Notes: generated by a model from the sequence alone, not told the origin. A stretch of DNA of 64,000 nucleotides from Streptomyces hayashii (GCF_024539815.1 NZ_JAHHIU010000009.1:1-64000), one strand, 5' to 3'; counted from the stretch's first letter, positions 25,262 to 34,748 are shown. Numbers and translations are program-made.

Positions 25262-26238
25262 CGGTAGACCCCCTGCTCGCCGAGTCTGTGCGCGATCTTG
25301 TTCGCCGCGTACACCAGCACCGCGCCGACCACCCCCTTGAACAAGCCCGCCGCGACCGCCGGTCCGTAGTCGCCGCCGACGATGCCGCGGTAGTAGACGA
25401 AGGTGTCGATGACCTCGGCGGACTGCGGTCCTACCGCGTCGCGTTGCAGCAGCAACTGCTCGAAGCCCACGGAGAGGATGTCGCCGAGGCGCATGATGAG
25501 CAGCAGGACGATCACCGGGCGGATGGCGGGCAGCGTGACGTGCCAGAACCGCTGCCAGGGGCCTGCGCCGTCGATCGCGGACGCTTCGTACAGCTGCTCG
25601 TCCACCTGTGACAGGGCGGCGAGGAAGATGATGGTTCCCCAGCCCGTGTCCTTCCAGATCACCTGGGCGACCAGCAGCGGCTTGAACGCGTCCGGGTTCC
25701 CGATGATGTCGACCGTGTGCAGACCGGCGTCGCCCAGGTACCCGTTCAACATCCCGGTGCCGCCCAGCACTTGCTGGAACAAGGCGACGACGATGACCCA
25801 CGAGATGAAGTGCGGCAGATACACCACCGACTGCACGAACCGGCGCACGGTGGACCACGTCAGGCTGTGCAGGAGCAGGGCGAGCGCGAGCGGGACGGGG
25901 AAGTAGAAGACGAGCTGGAGCAGGGCGATCCAGGCGGTGTTGAGCACCGCGTGCCAGAACGCGCCGTCCTGGAACAGCCGTTGGAAGTTGCCCAGGCCGG
26001 TCCACGGGCTCCCCCACAACCCGAGGAACGGCACGTAGTCCTTGAACGCGATGACGTTGACGATCAACGCGCCGTATTGGAACACCAGGAAGTACGCGAG
26101 TCCCGGCACCATCAGCAGGAACAGCGCCCCACCGCGTCGCCCCTGAAAACCTTTTCGCTTGCTCGGAGTCACCGACGAAGGACTGCGGCCGTCGGCGATC
26201 GCCGCACTTCCTGGGGTCTCCCGCATCAGCGCCGCCAC
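25258..26238 (-). CDS. Sugar ABC transporter permease (LplB type)
   Basis: This 326-residue membrane protein has about six transmembrane helices and the EAA motif QLYEASAIDGAGPWQRFWHV. The N-terminus is a cytoplasmic, Arg/Lys-rich tail before the first helix (GGALFLLMVPGLAYFLVFQYG). LplB/YteP-type permeases pair with YtcP-type permeases and a large lipoprotein to import oligosaccharides such as rhamnogalacturonan or arabino-oligomers. It is the first gene of the operon, with LacI-like sites upstream. Confidence 0.94.
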   Translation of the reverse strand: MAALMRETPGSAAIADGRSPSSVTPSKRKGFQGRRGGALFLLMVPGLAYFLVFQYGALIVNVIAFKDYVPFLGLWGSPWTGLGNFQRLFQDGAFWHAVLNTAWIALLQLVFYFPVPLALALLLHSLTWSTVRRFVQSVVYLPHFISWVIVVALFQQVLGGTGMLNGYLGDAGLHTVDIIGNPDAFKPLLVAQVIWKDTGWGTIIFLAALSQVDEQLYEASAIDGAGPWQRFWHVTLPAIRPVIVLLLIMRLGDILSVGFEQLLLQRDAVGPQSAEVIDTFVYYRGIVGGDYGPAVAAGLFKGVVGAVLVYAANKIAHRLGEQGVYR

Positions 26239-26274
26239 GGCGCCTCCTCACCATCTGGGCTGGGGTGAGCGGTA

Positions 26275-26290
26275 GTTAAAACGGTTTCAG
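26275..26290. promoter_or_regulatory. LacI-type operator candidate 1
   Basis: GTTAAAACGGTTTCAG has the core AAAC G GTTT, a 9-bp palindrome that fits LacI-family sites. It lies 36 bp upstream of the first permease start, where a repressor would block the operon. Confidence 0.6.
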
Positions 26291-26362
26291 ACCGCGCGTC
26301 AACGCATCTGACACAAGCCGCCGGTAGAGCGCGGCGAGCGCCCGATCGATTCGCCTCATCCC

Positions 26363-26398
26363 TTGACAGTGCTTCCCGTCGGGCTTAAAACGATTCAC
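26363..26398. promoter_or_regulatory. Possible promoter overlapping LacI-type operator candidate 2
   Basis: On the plus strand, TTGACA (26363-26368) is followed after 17 bp by TAAAAC. The latter lies inside CTTAAAACGATTCACC, a second AAACG-type half-palindrome. This would be a sigma-70-like promoter toward the secreted enzymes that the same LacI protein could cover. The match is by eye only. Confidence 0.45.
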
Positions 26399-26896
26399 CG
26401 AACGCGCTCCGGCTGACGCATGATCCGCCTCATCCTCCCCCGGAGACGCCGCCGCCGACATGCGGAGCACTTCCCGCTGTCCTGCGATCACTTCCGCGCA
26501 CCTGACCCGAGCAGTTCCGACCCGACTGAAGGCTTGGTGGCCATGTCCGAGGGGTCCCGCTCGACCGAGGCACGTTCCTCAGCAGCGCATCGAACGCCGT
26601 GGCGGCGCTCGGGTGACTCCGACCGGACCAGTGAGGCCCCATCGATTGACAGATACATGCCCGATCGGGACACTGAGGGCTACCGGTGTGGGAGCGCTCC
26701 CAGGGGCCTGCCGGGAAGAATCATCCGCAGCACCACCTGTTTTCGAAGTCGCAGGGTTGCTGACGAACAGCTTTTTCTGTGATCCCTCACATCCAAGCGC
26801 TGCGTTCTCGTCATGGACCCGCGAGAGCCGGCCGACTTGATGATCGCCTCCGAACGCCAGACCCTCCACAGACGCCGACTTGTGCGGAGTGAGTTG
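26399..26896. other. 498-bp leader with CebR-type box, no gene supported
   Basis: Frames open on both strands here but show no conserved motif and contradict each other. The region is best seen as the upstream control region of the lyase gene, and it includes the operator at 26689-26702. Confidence 0.5.
26689..26702. promoter_or_regulatory. CebR-type operator (perfect 14-bp palindrome)
   Basis: TGGGAGCGCTCCCA is identical to the established Streptomyces CebR binding site, which controls cellobiose/cellotriose uptake and cellulase genes. It lies about 195 bp upstream of the lyase start. No cebR is in the window, so the regulator would act from elsewhere; a LacI paralogue with the same specificity is possible. 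Confidence 0.8.
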
Positions 26897-28240
26897 ATGA
26901 AACGTTCCAACGTGGGGACGCGTACCTCCCTGATATCGACATGCGTGATCAGCATGGTCGCGCTTGCCGTCGGTTCCCCGACGGCAAGCGGCGCGGCGGC
27001 CGGCGGCAAGGTCTACTACGTGTCCCCGGCCGGCAGTGACAGTGCCGCGGGGACGCAGGGCGCGCCATGGGCGTCCATCGCCCGTGCCCAGAGCGCGGCC
27101 CAGGCGGGCGACACGGTCTATGTGCGGGGTGGCACCTACTCCTTCACCCGCGCGAACGGCAGTTGCAGGAGTCAGACGGACCGGGTGGACGCGATCACCC
27201 TGAACAGGAGCGGCAGTCCGGGAAATCCGATCCGCTACTGGGCCTACCCCGGCGAGAGGCCGGTCTTCGACTTCTCACGGGTCAAGGACGACTGCCGGAT
27301 CAAGGGCTTCGACGTCACCGGCAACTGGATCCAGCTCAAAGGACTGGCCGTCACCGGCGTGCCCCAGAACAACAACCGCAATCACGAATCCTGGGGCATC
27401 TGGATCTCCGGAAGCAACAACACGTTCGAGCAGCTCGACCTGCACCACAACATGGGACCCGGCTTGTTCATCCAGGACGGCGGCGGCAACCTCGTCCTGA
27501 ACTCCGACTCCCACGACAACTACGACCCGCGTACGTCCAACGGTGCGGGCGAGAGTGCCGACGGCTTCGGCGCCCACATCTCGGCCAACCACCCCGGGAA
27601 CATCTTCCGAGGCTGTCGCGCCTGGTGGAACTCCGACGACGGGTTCGACCTCATCAACGCGTTCTCGCCGGTGACCATCGAGAACTCCTGGGCCTGGCGC
27701 AACGGGTACGTGCCGGGGACGACCACCGCCGCCGGCAACGGAAACGGGTTCAAGGCGGGCGGCTACGGCGGCGGCTACGTCGCGAACGGGGCCAAGCACA
27801 CCGTCCGCTCCTCGGTGGCCTTCGACAACAAGGCCTCGGGCTTCTACGCCAACCACCACACCGTGGCGGACGACTTCTACAACAACACCGGTTATGCGAA
27901 CCACCCCGACTTCAACATGCTCGGCGTCTCACCCGGCGGCGCCGCCATCGGCCTGGGCAACCTGCGCAACAACATCGCCTACAAAGGCACCCTGCTGTCG
28001 AACATGAGCGGGACGAACGCGGCGTACAACTCGTGGAACCTGGGTCTCACCCTGTCCGACGCGCAGTTCCAGAGCGTGTCGACGTCCGGCTGGGACGCAC
28101 CCCGCCAGTCCGACGGCAGCCTGCCCGCACTGCCCCACCTCCGCCCCGCGGCGAACGGCACCCTGATCGACAAGGGCACTGCTGTAGGTCTGCCCTACAC
28201 GGGCCGGGCGCCGGACCTGGGCGCCTTCGAAACCCCCTGA
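26897..28240 (+). CDS. Secreted right-handed beta-helix polysaccharide lyase (PL9-like)
   Basis: The protein has 447 residues. A Sec signal peptide ends near residue 35 (PTASGAAAG). The mature protein starts with the PL9-type KVYYVSPAGSDSAAGTQGAPW block and runs as a parallel beta-helix. The conserved calcium/catalytic region reads ESADGFGAHIS then FRGCRAWWNSDDGFDLI (about residues 222-252). PL9 enzymes cleave pectate or rhamnogalacturonan by beta-elimination outside the cell. I chose the ATG at 26897, which opens a normal signal peptide; an upstream in-frame GTG at 26813 adds nothing recognisable. A decayed copy of its 3' end lies at 31362-31535. Confidence 0.87.
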   Translation: MKRSNVGTRTSLISTCVISMVALAVGSPTASGAAAGGKVYYVSPAGSDSAAGTQGAPWASIARAQSAAQAGDTVYVRGGTYSFTRANGSCRSQTDRVDAITLNRSGSPGNPIRYWAYPGERPVFDFSRVKDDCRIKGFDVTGNWIQLKGLAVTGVPQNNNRNHESWGIWISGSNNTFEQLDLHHNMGPGLFIQDGGGNLVLNSDSHDNYDPRTSNGAGESADGFGAHISANHPGNIFRGCRAWWNSDDGFDLINAFSPVTIENSWAWRNGYVPGTTTAAGNGNGFKAGGYGGGYVANGAKHTVRSSVAFDNKASGFYANHHTVADDFYNNTGYANHPDFNMLGVSPGGAAIGLGNLRNNIAYKGTLLSNMSGTNAAYNSWNLGLTLSDAQFQSVSTSGWDAPRQSDGSLPALPHLRPAANGTLIDKGTAVGLPYTGRAPDLGAFETP

Positions 28241-28370
28241 CGCAGCCGTTGCACGGTTCCGCAGCCGTGCGCGGTGCGTCAATGCCCCCTCCCGAGCCGG
28301 GCGGCGCTCTCGCCCCTGCCCGGCAGGTGCCGCCACGGTCGGCATCCCCCCACACACCAGGAGGACACAC

Positions 28371-29462
28371 ATGTCTCCATCGGCGACCGTCCGACAGCCG
28401 TTCCGCCTCCGAGAAGGGGTGTTGTCCGTCGGGGCGGCGGCCGTGCTTGCCGCCGGCCTTCTGACCGGCGGCGCACAGACCTCACAGGCGGCCGGCTCGC
28501 TGCCGTGCGACCTGTACGCGGCGGGCGCCACGCCCTGCGTGGCCGCGCACAGCACGACGCGAGCGCTCTACTCCTCGTACAACGGGCCTCTTTACCAGGT
28601 CAGGCGCGCCTCGGACAAGAAGACACGAGACATCGGCGTGTCGGGCGCGGGCGGCTACGCCAACGCCGCCGCCCAGGACTCCTTCTGTTCCCGCACCTCC
28701 TGCGTGATCACTGTCGTCTACGACCAGTCCGGGCGCGGCAATCACCTCACCCAGGCGCCTCCCGGTGGGTTCCCCGGGCCGGCGCCAGGCGGATACGACA
28801 ACCTCGCCGACGCCACCGCCGCGCCGATCACGCTCGGCGGGCACAAGGCGTACGGCGTCTTCGTGGCTCCCGGCACCGGATACCGCAACAACCGCACCAA
28901 CGGCATCGCCACCGGCGACAAACCCGAGGGAATGTACGCGGTCCTCGACGGCACGCACTACAACAGCGGCTGCTGCTTCGACTACGGCAACGCCGAGACC
29001 AGCGGCCGTGACACCGGCAACGGTCACATGGAGACCATCTACTTCGGCAACAACAAGGTCTGGGGCTACGGCGCAGGGGCGGGCCCGTGGATCATGGCGG
29101 ACCTGGAGAACGGTCTGTTCTCCGGCGTCAACCGGCGCTACAACGCGGGCGACCCGACCGTGAAACACCGCTACCTGACCGCGATGGTCAAGGGCGGGCC
29201 GAACCGCTGGGCCATCCGCGGTGGCAACGCACAGTCCGGCGGCCTGTCCACGTACTACGACGGAGTGCGTCCCAACGTCTCGGGCTACAACCCCATGCAC
29301 AAGGAAGGCGCGATCGTTCTCGGCATCGGCGGCGACAACAGCCACGGCTCCGCAGGCACCTTCTACGAAGGCGTGATGACGTCCGGCTACCCGTCCGAGG
29401 CCACCGAGAACGCCGTCCAGGCGAGCATCGCCTCGGCCGGATACGGATCGACCACGGGCTGA
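28371..29462 (+). CDS. Secreted alpha-L-arabinofuranosidase (GH54 catalytic domain)
   Basis: This 363-residue protein has a signal peptide to about residue 41 (TSQAAG). It contains the GH54 AbfB catalytic domain: CDLYAAGATPCVAAHSTTRAL, then YDQSGRGNHLT, then MADLENGLFSG with the nucleophile Glu. GIGGDNS carries the acid/base Asp. It releases terminal arabinofuranose from arabinan, arabinoxylan or arabinogalactan. The C-terminal CBM42 found in the fungal enzyme is absent: the protein stops right after the catalytic domain. AGGAGGACACAC precedes the ATG. It lies 130 bp after the lyase, in the same orientation. Confidence 0.93.
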   Translation: MSPSATVRQPFRLREGVLSVGAAAVLAAGLLTGGAQTSQAAGSLPCDLYAAGATPCVAAHSTTRALYSSYNGPLYQVRRASDKKTRDIGVSGAGGYANAAAQDSFCSRTSCVITVVYDQSGRGNHLTQAPPGGFPGPAPGGYDNLADATAAPITLGGHKAYGVFVAPGTGYRNNRTNGIATGDKPEGMYAVLDGTHYNSGCCFDYGNAETSGRDTGNGHMETIYFGNNKVWGYGAGAGPWIMADLENGLFSGVNRRYNAGDPTVKHRYLTAMVKGGPNRWAIRGGNAQSGGLSTYYDGVRPNVSGYNPMHKEGAIVLGIGGDNSHGSAGTFYEGVMTSGYPSEATENAVQASIASAGYGSTTG

Positions 29463-29796
29463 ACAAGGCCGGGGCGACCGGACCGGACTGCCAGAGGACA
29501 CGACCGCGGACGACGAGTGCGCGGACGGCAACCGGCTCCTGCCCTGCCCTGCGGACGAAGCCGCGAGCTGCCGGCCGCCCATGCCGACGTCCACGGGCGC
29601 CAGGTGTTCTGTCCAGGAAGCTGTGGACAGCTGAGCCGGGTCTCGGTCGAGTGACCACGCACGGGTGAGGGCCGCAGCAGGGCGGGTCGGTGCGGATGGC
29701 GCCGCCCGCGCCGACCGAAAGGCCTCGTACTCCACCGCAACGTCGACAAGTCGGAAAACCCTCGGCCTGGAGGCCATCGAAAAAGGAGAATGGGAA
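29463..29796. other. 334-bp intergenic region before the GH43 gene
   Basis: No gene is supported. An imperfect GC-rich inverted structure near 29550-29640 could end the GH54 transcript. AAAAGGAGA at 29781-29789 is the ribosome site of the next gene. Confidence 0.4.
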
Positions 29797-31359
29797 ATGC
29801 TGGGGAAATCATCCAAGTGGAAGATCGCTTCACTACTGTTACCGATTGCGCTTGCTCTGGCGTTCTTCGGCAACAACGCTCAGGCAACCCCTTCCGCTTC
29901 AGCGCCCCGAACCGACGCAAGCGTCACTGCTCCGACGCTCCAGAACGACGTCTTCTGGAAGGACACGTCCGGGAACCCGATCTATTCCCAGGGCGGGGGT
30001 GTACTGAAGGTCGGCAGTACGTACTACTGGTACGGCGTGAAGTACAACGGGGCTGTCACCTACTACAACAATCCCGCCCGCGGAAAGAACGGCGACACTT
30101 CCTTCAGCGCAATCACCTCGTACTCCTCCACTGATCTGGTGCACTGGAAGTTCGAGGGAAACGTGATGACCTCCTCGGACCTCGGGGGAGCCGGCTGGGT
30201 TGGCCGGGTGGGCGTCGCACACAACGCCAGGACCGGCAAGTATGTGCTGATCTCCCAGCTCAACAGTGGGCTCGTGTTCGCCACGAGCAGCACGCCGGCG
30301 GGCCACTTCACCCGCGCGGGCACTCAGTCGAGCATCGGTAACGTCACCACCGGCATGTCCGGCGACCAGTCGGTTTTCACCGATGACGACGGGAATGCCT
30401 ACCTGGTTTTCAGCAACAAGAGCGGCCGATCGCATCTGTACGTCGCACCGCTGCGCTCTTCCGACTTCCTCCACGTGGAAGCCGCCACGAACATCTACAA
30501 CAGTTCCGCGGGCGGGCGTGAAGGAAACATCATGTTCAAGCATGACGGGACCTACTACTTCTGTTCCTCCGACCTTCACGGCTGGAACGCGTCCCACACC
30601 TACTGCATCACGTCGACGAAGATCAACGGCCCGTACTCCTCGGAGTTCGTGATGCAGGGCACGGATGCCGACTTCTCGCATGTCACGCAGACCGGCCTGG
30701 CGTTTCAGGTGACCGGTGCATCGGGATCGTTCGTCATGTTCGGGGGCGACCGCTGGAGCGACTTCGCCGGAAATGGAATCGGCTACAACCAATGGTTGCC
30801 GGTGACCTTCAACGGGAAGACGCCGATTTTCCATTCGCTCAGCCAATGGAATGTCGACGCCGCCGCGGGGACATGGTCGGTCGCCGGCGGCAACAATCAC
30901 GTGCTCAACCCGAGCTTCGAGGCGGACCGGGTTTCACAGAACAAGCTGGCCGGATGGACCAACCAGACGAACGGCGGCAGCGACCCGAACAGCAACAGTT
31001 CCGGCGGGAACACCGGCCGCTGGGCAATGACGCAGTACCGCACCTCCGCCTATACCGCCGTCATGTACCAGGACATCTCGCTGCCGAACGGCACCTATAC
31101 GTTGTCCGCCTGGGTGAAAAGCAGCGGCGGACAGAAGACCGCGAAAATCTTCGCCAAGAACTTCGGCGCAAGCGAAATGAATCGCTCGATCAGCCAATCG
31201 ATCGGCAGCTGGACGAAAATCAGCATCTCCGGCATCGATGTGACCAATGGGTCGATCCAGGTCGGCGTCTCCTCCGACGCGAACGCGGGCAACCGAGTGA
31301 ACGTCGATGACTTCAGCCTGGTCCAAACCGGCGGCACAACGGCCGGCGGTAAACGGTAG
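29797..31359 (+). CDS. Secreted GH43-type glycosidase with C-terminal carbohydrate-binding module
   Basis: The protein has about 520 residues. A signal peptide (SLLLPIALALAFFGNNAQA) ends near residue 33. A five-bladed GH43-like beta-propeller (about 45-350) starts NDVFWKDTSGNPIYSQGGGVL, with WYGVK, SSTDLVHWKFEG and GREGNIMFKHDGTYYF carrying the expected acidic residues. The overall pattern is closest to the exo-beta-1,3-galactanase branch. A CBM_4_9-like jelly roll follows (370-515, NPSFEADRVSQNKLAGW, YTLSAWVKSSG, VNVDDFSLVQ). It would trim galactan or arabinan chains outside the cell. The ATG at 29797 has AAAGGAGA 7 bases upstream. Codon GC is a little lower than in neighbours. Confidence 0.85.
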   Translation: MLGKSSKWKIASLLLPIALALAFFGNNAQATPSASAPRTDASVTAPTLQNDVFWKDTSGNPIYSQGGGVLKVGSTYYWYGVKYNGAVTYYNNPARGKNGDTSFSAITSYSSTDLVHWKFEGNVMTSSDLGGAGWVGRVGVAHNARTGKYVLISQLNSGLVFATSSTPAGHFTRAGTQSSIGNVTTGMSGDQSVFTDDDGNAYLVFSNKSGRSHLYVAPLRSSDFLHVEAATNIYNSSAGGREGNIMFKHDGTYYFCSSDLHGWNASHTYCITSTKINGPYSSEFVMQGTDADFSHVTQTGLAFQVTGASGSFVMFGGDRWSDFAGNGIGYNQWLPVTFNGKTPIFHSLSQWNVDAAAGTWSVAGGNNHVLNPSFEADRVSQNKLAGWTNQTNGGSDPNSNSSGGNTGRWAMTQYRTSAYTAVMYQDISLPNGTYTLSAWVKSSGGQKTAKIFAKNFGASEMNRSISQSIGSWTKISISGIDVTNGSIQVGVSSDANAGNRVNVDDFSLVQTGGTTAGGKR

Positions 31360-31361
31360 TT

Positions 31362-31535
31362 TCAGCGTGTCGGCGTCCGGCCGGGACGCATCGCGCAAGT
31401 CCGACGGCAGCCTGCTCGCCCTGCCCCACCTGCCTCGCGGCGAACAGCACGCTGACCGACGAAGGCATCGGTGTCGGCCTGCCCTGCAGGACAGGGGCCT
31501 GGCGCCGGATCTGGGCGCCTTCGACACCCTCTTGC
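31362..31535 (+). pseudogene. Decayed 3' fragment of a second PL9-like lyase gene
   Basis: The plus strand here aligns with the end of the lyase gene at 28065-28235. FSVSASGRDASRKSDGSLLA matches FQSVSTSGWDAPRQSDGSLP, and after frame slips APDLGAFDT matches APDLGAFET. Several small indels break the frame. It is a relic of a tandem lyase copy or of a recombination that moved the GH43 gene in. Confidence 0.8.
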
Positions 31536-31787
31536 GCGACCGGGACGGCGGGTGAACCGTGCACAGCGCGGCTCCATACCGACCGGGCAGCCGACTCGCT
31601 TCCGTGTACCAGCGCTCCTCACCTGAGAGCCCTGCTCAACGAACCAACCGCAGGGTCTGCCGGCCTCGGCGCCCTTCGCCGTCGACCAGAACGACATTCA
31701 CGAGAGGGTCGGGACCATGCCGTCCAGCTTTGTCGCCAGTGCCGCGGCGCAGCGTCGCCAAGCGGCCGTGCCGAGGGGGTACGCTCC

Positions 31788-34748
31788 GTGATCGCAAAGC
31801 CGTCGGGCCGGCCGAATGACGCATCCTCGCAATCCCGCCGGTCGTTCCTGCAAGGGCTGTCCGCGGTAGGGGTGCTGCCGCTTGTACCGGCCGCCGTGAC
31901 CGCGCTCGGCGCCGAGCGGGCCGCCGCGGCGGGCAGCGACTTTCCGCTGGTCACGGGCGGCGTCGCCGCCGATGTGTTCGTGGACGCGGCCGACGACACA
32001 GCCGTCCGGCGGGTGGCCGGCGACCTGCGGGCGGACATCGAGCGGGTCAGCGGTGTGCCGCCCATCCTGAAGAACAGCACCGCCGGGCTGTCCCGCACGG
32101 CGGTGCTGATCGGCACGATCGGCCACAGTCCGGTCATCGACAAGCTCGTCGCGTCCGGCCGCCTCGACGTCTCGGAGGTCGCCGGGCGCTGGGAGGCCTC
32201 GGTGACCCAGATCGTCGATGCGCCGATCGCCGGGGTCGACCGCGCGCTGGTCATCGCCGGCAGTGACCGGCGCGGCACCGTCTACGGCGTCTACGACCTG
32301 TCCGAGCGCATCGGCGTCTCCCCGTGGCACTGGTGGGCCGACGTGCCGGTACCGCGCCGCGACACGCTGACCCTGTCCCTCGGCACGGAGAAGCGGCACG
32401 AGCCGGCGATCCGTTACCGCGGCATCTTCCTCAACGACGAGGACAACCTGTCGCAGTGGGCCTATCGGACGGCTGAGCCCGGCAAGCACATCGGGCCGGT
32501 CACCTACACCCGGATCTTCGAGCTGATGTTGCGGCTCAAGGCCAACTACCTGTGGCCGGCCATGCACCCCGAGTCGGACCACTTCAACAAGTACGCCGAC
32601 AACGCACGCCTGGCCCACGAGTACGGCATCGTGGTCGGCTCCAGCCACCCGGAGGCGCTGCTGCGCAACAACGTGCACGAGTGGGAACCGTGGGCGCAGG
32701 CGCACCGCAACCCGAACGGCAGCCTCCCGGAGTACGACTTCACGGTCAACCCGAAGACCGTCCTGGACTACTGGCGGGCCCGGGCGAAAGCGAACGCCCG
32801 GTACGAAAGCGTCTGGACCGTCGGCATGCGCGGCATCCACGATTCAGGCCTGGTCACCAGGAACGCGACGACCACGGCCGAGCGGGTCGCGGTGATGAAC
32901 GACATCATCACCCAGCAGCGCCAGATCCTGGCGGAAGAGGTCGACCGCACGGCCGGCGCGGTGCCGCAGATCTTCATCCCGTACAAGGAGGTGCTCGACC
33001 TCTACAACGCCGGGGTGAAGGTGCCGGACGACGTCACGCTGATCTGGCCGGACGACAACCACGGGAACTTGCGGCAGCTCCCCACGGCGGCCGAGCGGCA
33101 GCGGTCCGGCGGCAACGGCCTGTACTACCACCTCTCCTACTGGGGGGCGCCGAAGAGCTACCTGTGGCTGGACACCACGGCGCCGGCCAAGATCCGGCAG
33201 GAGCTGAGCCGGGCGTACGACAACGGGGTCCGCCACACCTGGATCATCAACGTGGGCGACCTGAAGTCGCAGGAGGTCGGGCTGTCGTTCGCGATGGCGC
33301 TCGCCTGGGACATCGACCGGTGGCGCGCGGAGGACGTGCAGCCCCGGCTGGCCGAGTGGGCCGGTCGCCAGTTCGGCACGGCGCATGCCCAGGAGATCGC
33401 GGAGATCCGGCAGGGCTACTACGAGCTGGCCGCGGCCCGCCGTCCGGAGTTCATGCAGAGCGGGGTCTTCTCCCTGGTACACCACGGGGACGAGGCGGAT
33501 CGGCGGATGGAGGCGTACCGGGGTTTGATCAGCCGCGCCGAGGCGGTGGGCCGGCAGCTGCCGGCGGACTACCAGGACGCCTTCTTCGAGCTGCTGCAGT
33601 ATCCGCTGACCGGCGCGTACCTGATGAACCTGAAGTACGTGTGCGCCGACCGCAACGCGCTCGCCGTCAAGCAGGGCCGCGGCGCCGGGGTGAACACCTT
33701 CGCCGACCTCGCCGAGCGGGCCCAGGCCGACGAGGACGCGCTGACCCGCCGCTACAACACCGCGATCGCCGGTGGAAAGTGGAAAGAGATCATCAACCCC
33801 TACCCGGACAACGTCCCCAAGGCGCCGCGGGTGCCCGCCGTGACGAGGCGTGCCCCGACGAGCGCCGCAGGGCTAGGGGCCGCTTCCGAGGGCAACGAGA
33901 CCGGCGTCGCCCGGCGCCTGCCCTTCTCGTCGTACACCCGTACCCGGCGCTTCATCGACATCTTCAACACCGGCTTCGCCCCGCTGTCCTGGCGGGCGTC
34001 CCCCAGCCACTCCTGGGTGCGGGTCAGCGCCGGCTCAGGGACCACTACGGACCAGGTTCGCATCTGGGTCAGCGTCGACTGGGCCGCCGCCCCGCTCGGC
34101 GACAGCAGCCCACAGGTGCGCATCACCGGCGCGGGCACAACAGTGACCGTGCCGCTGCAGGTCGTCAACGACGGCGAGCAGGGGCGGGCCACGGCGACCG
34201 GGTTCGTCGAGGCGGACGGCTACGTGTCGATCCAGGCCGAGCACTACGACCGGCTGGTGCCGCGCTCCGGTGCGACCTGGCAGACGGCCCCCGGCCTCGG
34301 CCGCTCCGGCGCCGCCGTCATCGGTGCGCCGTTCAACGCGGCGCGCGTCGACGGGGACAGCCGCACGCTGGCACCCGAGCTGCAGTACAACGTCCGCTTC
34401 ACCACGACCGGGACATTCCCGGTCACCGTGCACCGGCTGCCCTCACTGGACGAACGCGGCACCCGCCGGCTCGCCATCGGCCTCGATTCCGGCAACCCGA
34501 TCCTGCTGAAGGGGACGGGGGTCACGTCCAGCACCGCTGCGTGGTCGCGCAACGTGGTCGAGGGCATCGAGAAACTGACCACGACGATAACGGTGGACCG
34601 GCACGGCGAACACATCCTCAAGCTGTGGATGGTCGACCCGGCGAATGCAGTCGACCAGATCGTCATCGACACCGGCGGGCTGCCGGCCACCTACCTCGCC
34701 CCGCCGGAAAGCCTCCACCCCGTCTTCAATCCCAACCCTGGGTGGTGA
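31788..34748 (+). CDS. Secreted GH115 alpha-glucuronidase
   Basis: This 986-residue protein has a Tat signal (SQSRRSFLQGLSAVGVLPLVP, cleavage near residue 45). The GH115 N-terminal region (ADDTAVRRVAGDLRADIERVSGVPP) and the catalytic barrel follow (RYRGIFLNDEDNLSQWA, LKANYLWPAMHPESDHFNKY, DDVTLIWPDDNHGNLRQLP). A C-terminal GH115 module is near 800-980 (YVSIQAEHYDRLVPRSGATW). GH115 enzymes remove 4-O-methyl-glucuronic acid from xylan or glucuronic acid from arabinogalactan. The start is GTG at 31788 with GAGGGGG upstream. Its neighbours make a side-chain-stripping set. Confidence 0.95.
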   Translation: MIAKPSGRPNDASSQSRRSFLQGLSAVGVLPLVPAAVTALGAERAAAAGSDFPLVTGGVAADVFVDAADDTAVRRVAGDLRADIERVSGVPPILKNSTAGLSRTAVLIGTIGHSPVIDKLVASGRLDVSEVAGRWEASVTQIVDAPIAGVDRALVIAGSDRRGTVYGVYDLSERIGVSPWHWWADVPVPRRDTLTLSLGTEKRHEPAIRYRGIFLNDEDNLSQWAYRTAEPGKHIGPVTYTRIFELMLRLKANYLWPAMHPESDHFNKYADNARLAHEYGIVVGSSHPEALLRNNVHEWEPWAQAHRNPNGSLPEYDFTVNPKTVLDYWRARAKANARYESVWTVGMRGIHDSGLVTRNATTTAERVAVMNDIITQQRQILAEEVDRTAGAVPQIFIPYKEVLDLYNAGVKVPDDVTLIWPDDNHGNLRQLPTAAERQRSGGNGLYYHLSYWGAPKSYLWLDTTAPAKIRQELSRAYDNGVRHTWIINVGDLKSQEVGLSFAMALAWDIDRWRAEDVQPRLAEWAGRQFGTAHAQEIAEIRQGYYELAAARRPEFMQSGVFSLVHHGDEADRRMEAYRGLISRAEAVGRQLPADYQDAFFELLQYPLTGAYLMNLKYVCADRNALAVKQGRGAGVNTFADLAERAQADEDALTRRYNTAIAGGKWKEIINPYPDNVPKAPRVPAVTRRAPTSAAGLGAASEGNETGVARRLPFSSYTRTRRFIDIFNTGFAPLSWRASPSHSWVRVSAGSGTTTDQVRIWVSVDWAAAPLGDSSPQVRITGAGTTVTVPLQVVNDGEQGRATATGFVEADGYVSIQAEHYDRLVPRSGATWQTAPGLGRSGAAVIGAPFNAARVDGDSRTLAPELQYNVRFTTTGTFPVTVHRLPSLDERGTRRLAIGLDSGNPILLKGTGVTSSTAAWSRNVVEGIEKLTTTITVDRHGEHILKLWMVDPANAVDQIVIDTGGLPATYLAPPESLHPVFNPNPGW

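Noticed and set aside
26420..26782. A 120-codon plus-strand frame upstream of the lyase
   Set aside because: Low-complexity Ser/Arg translation, contradicted by an equally long antisense frame, and it covers the CebR box.
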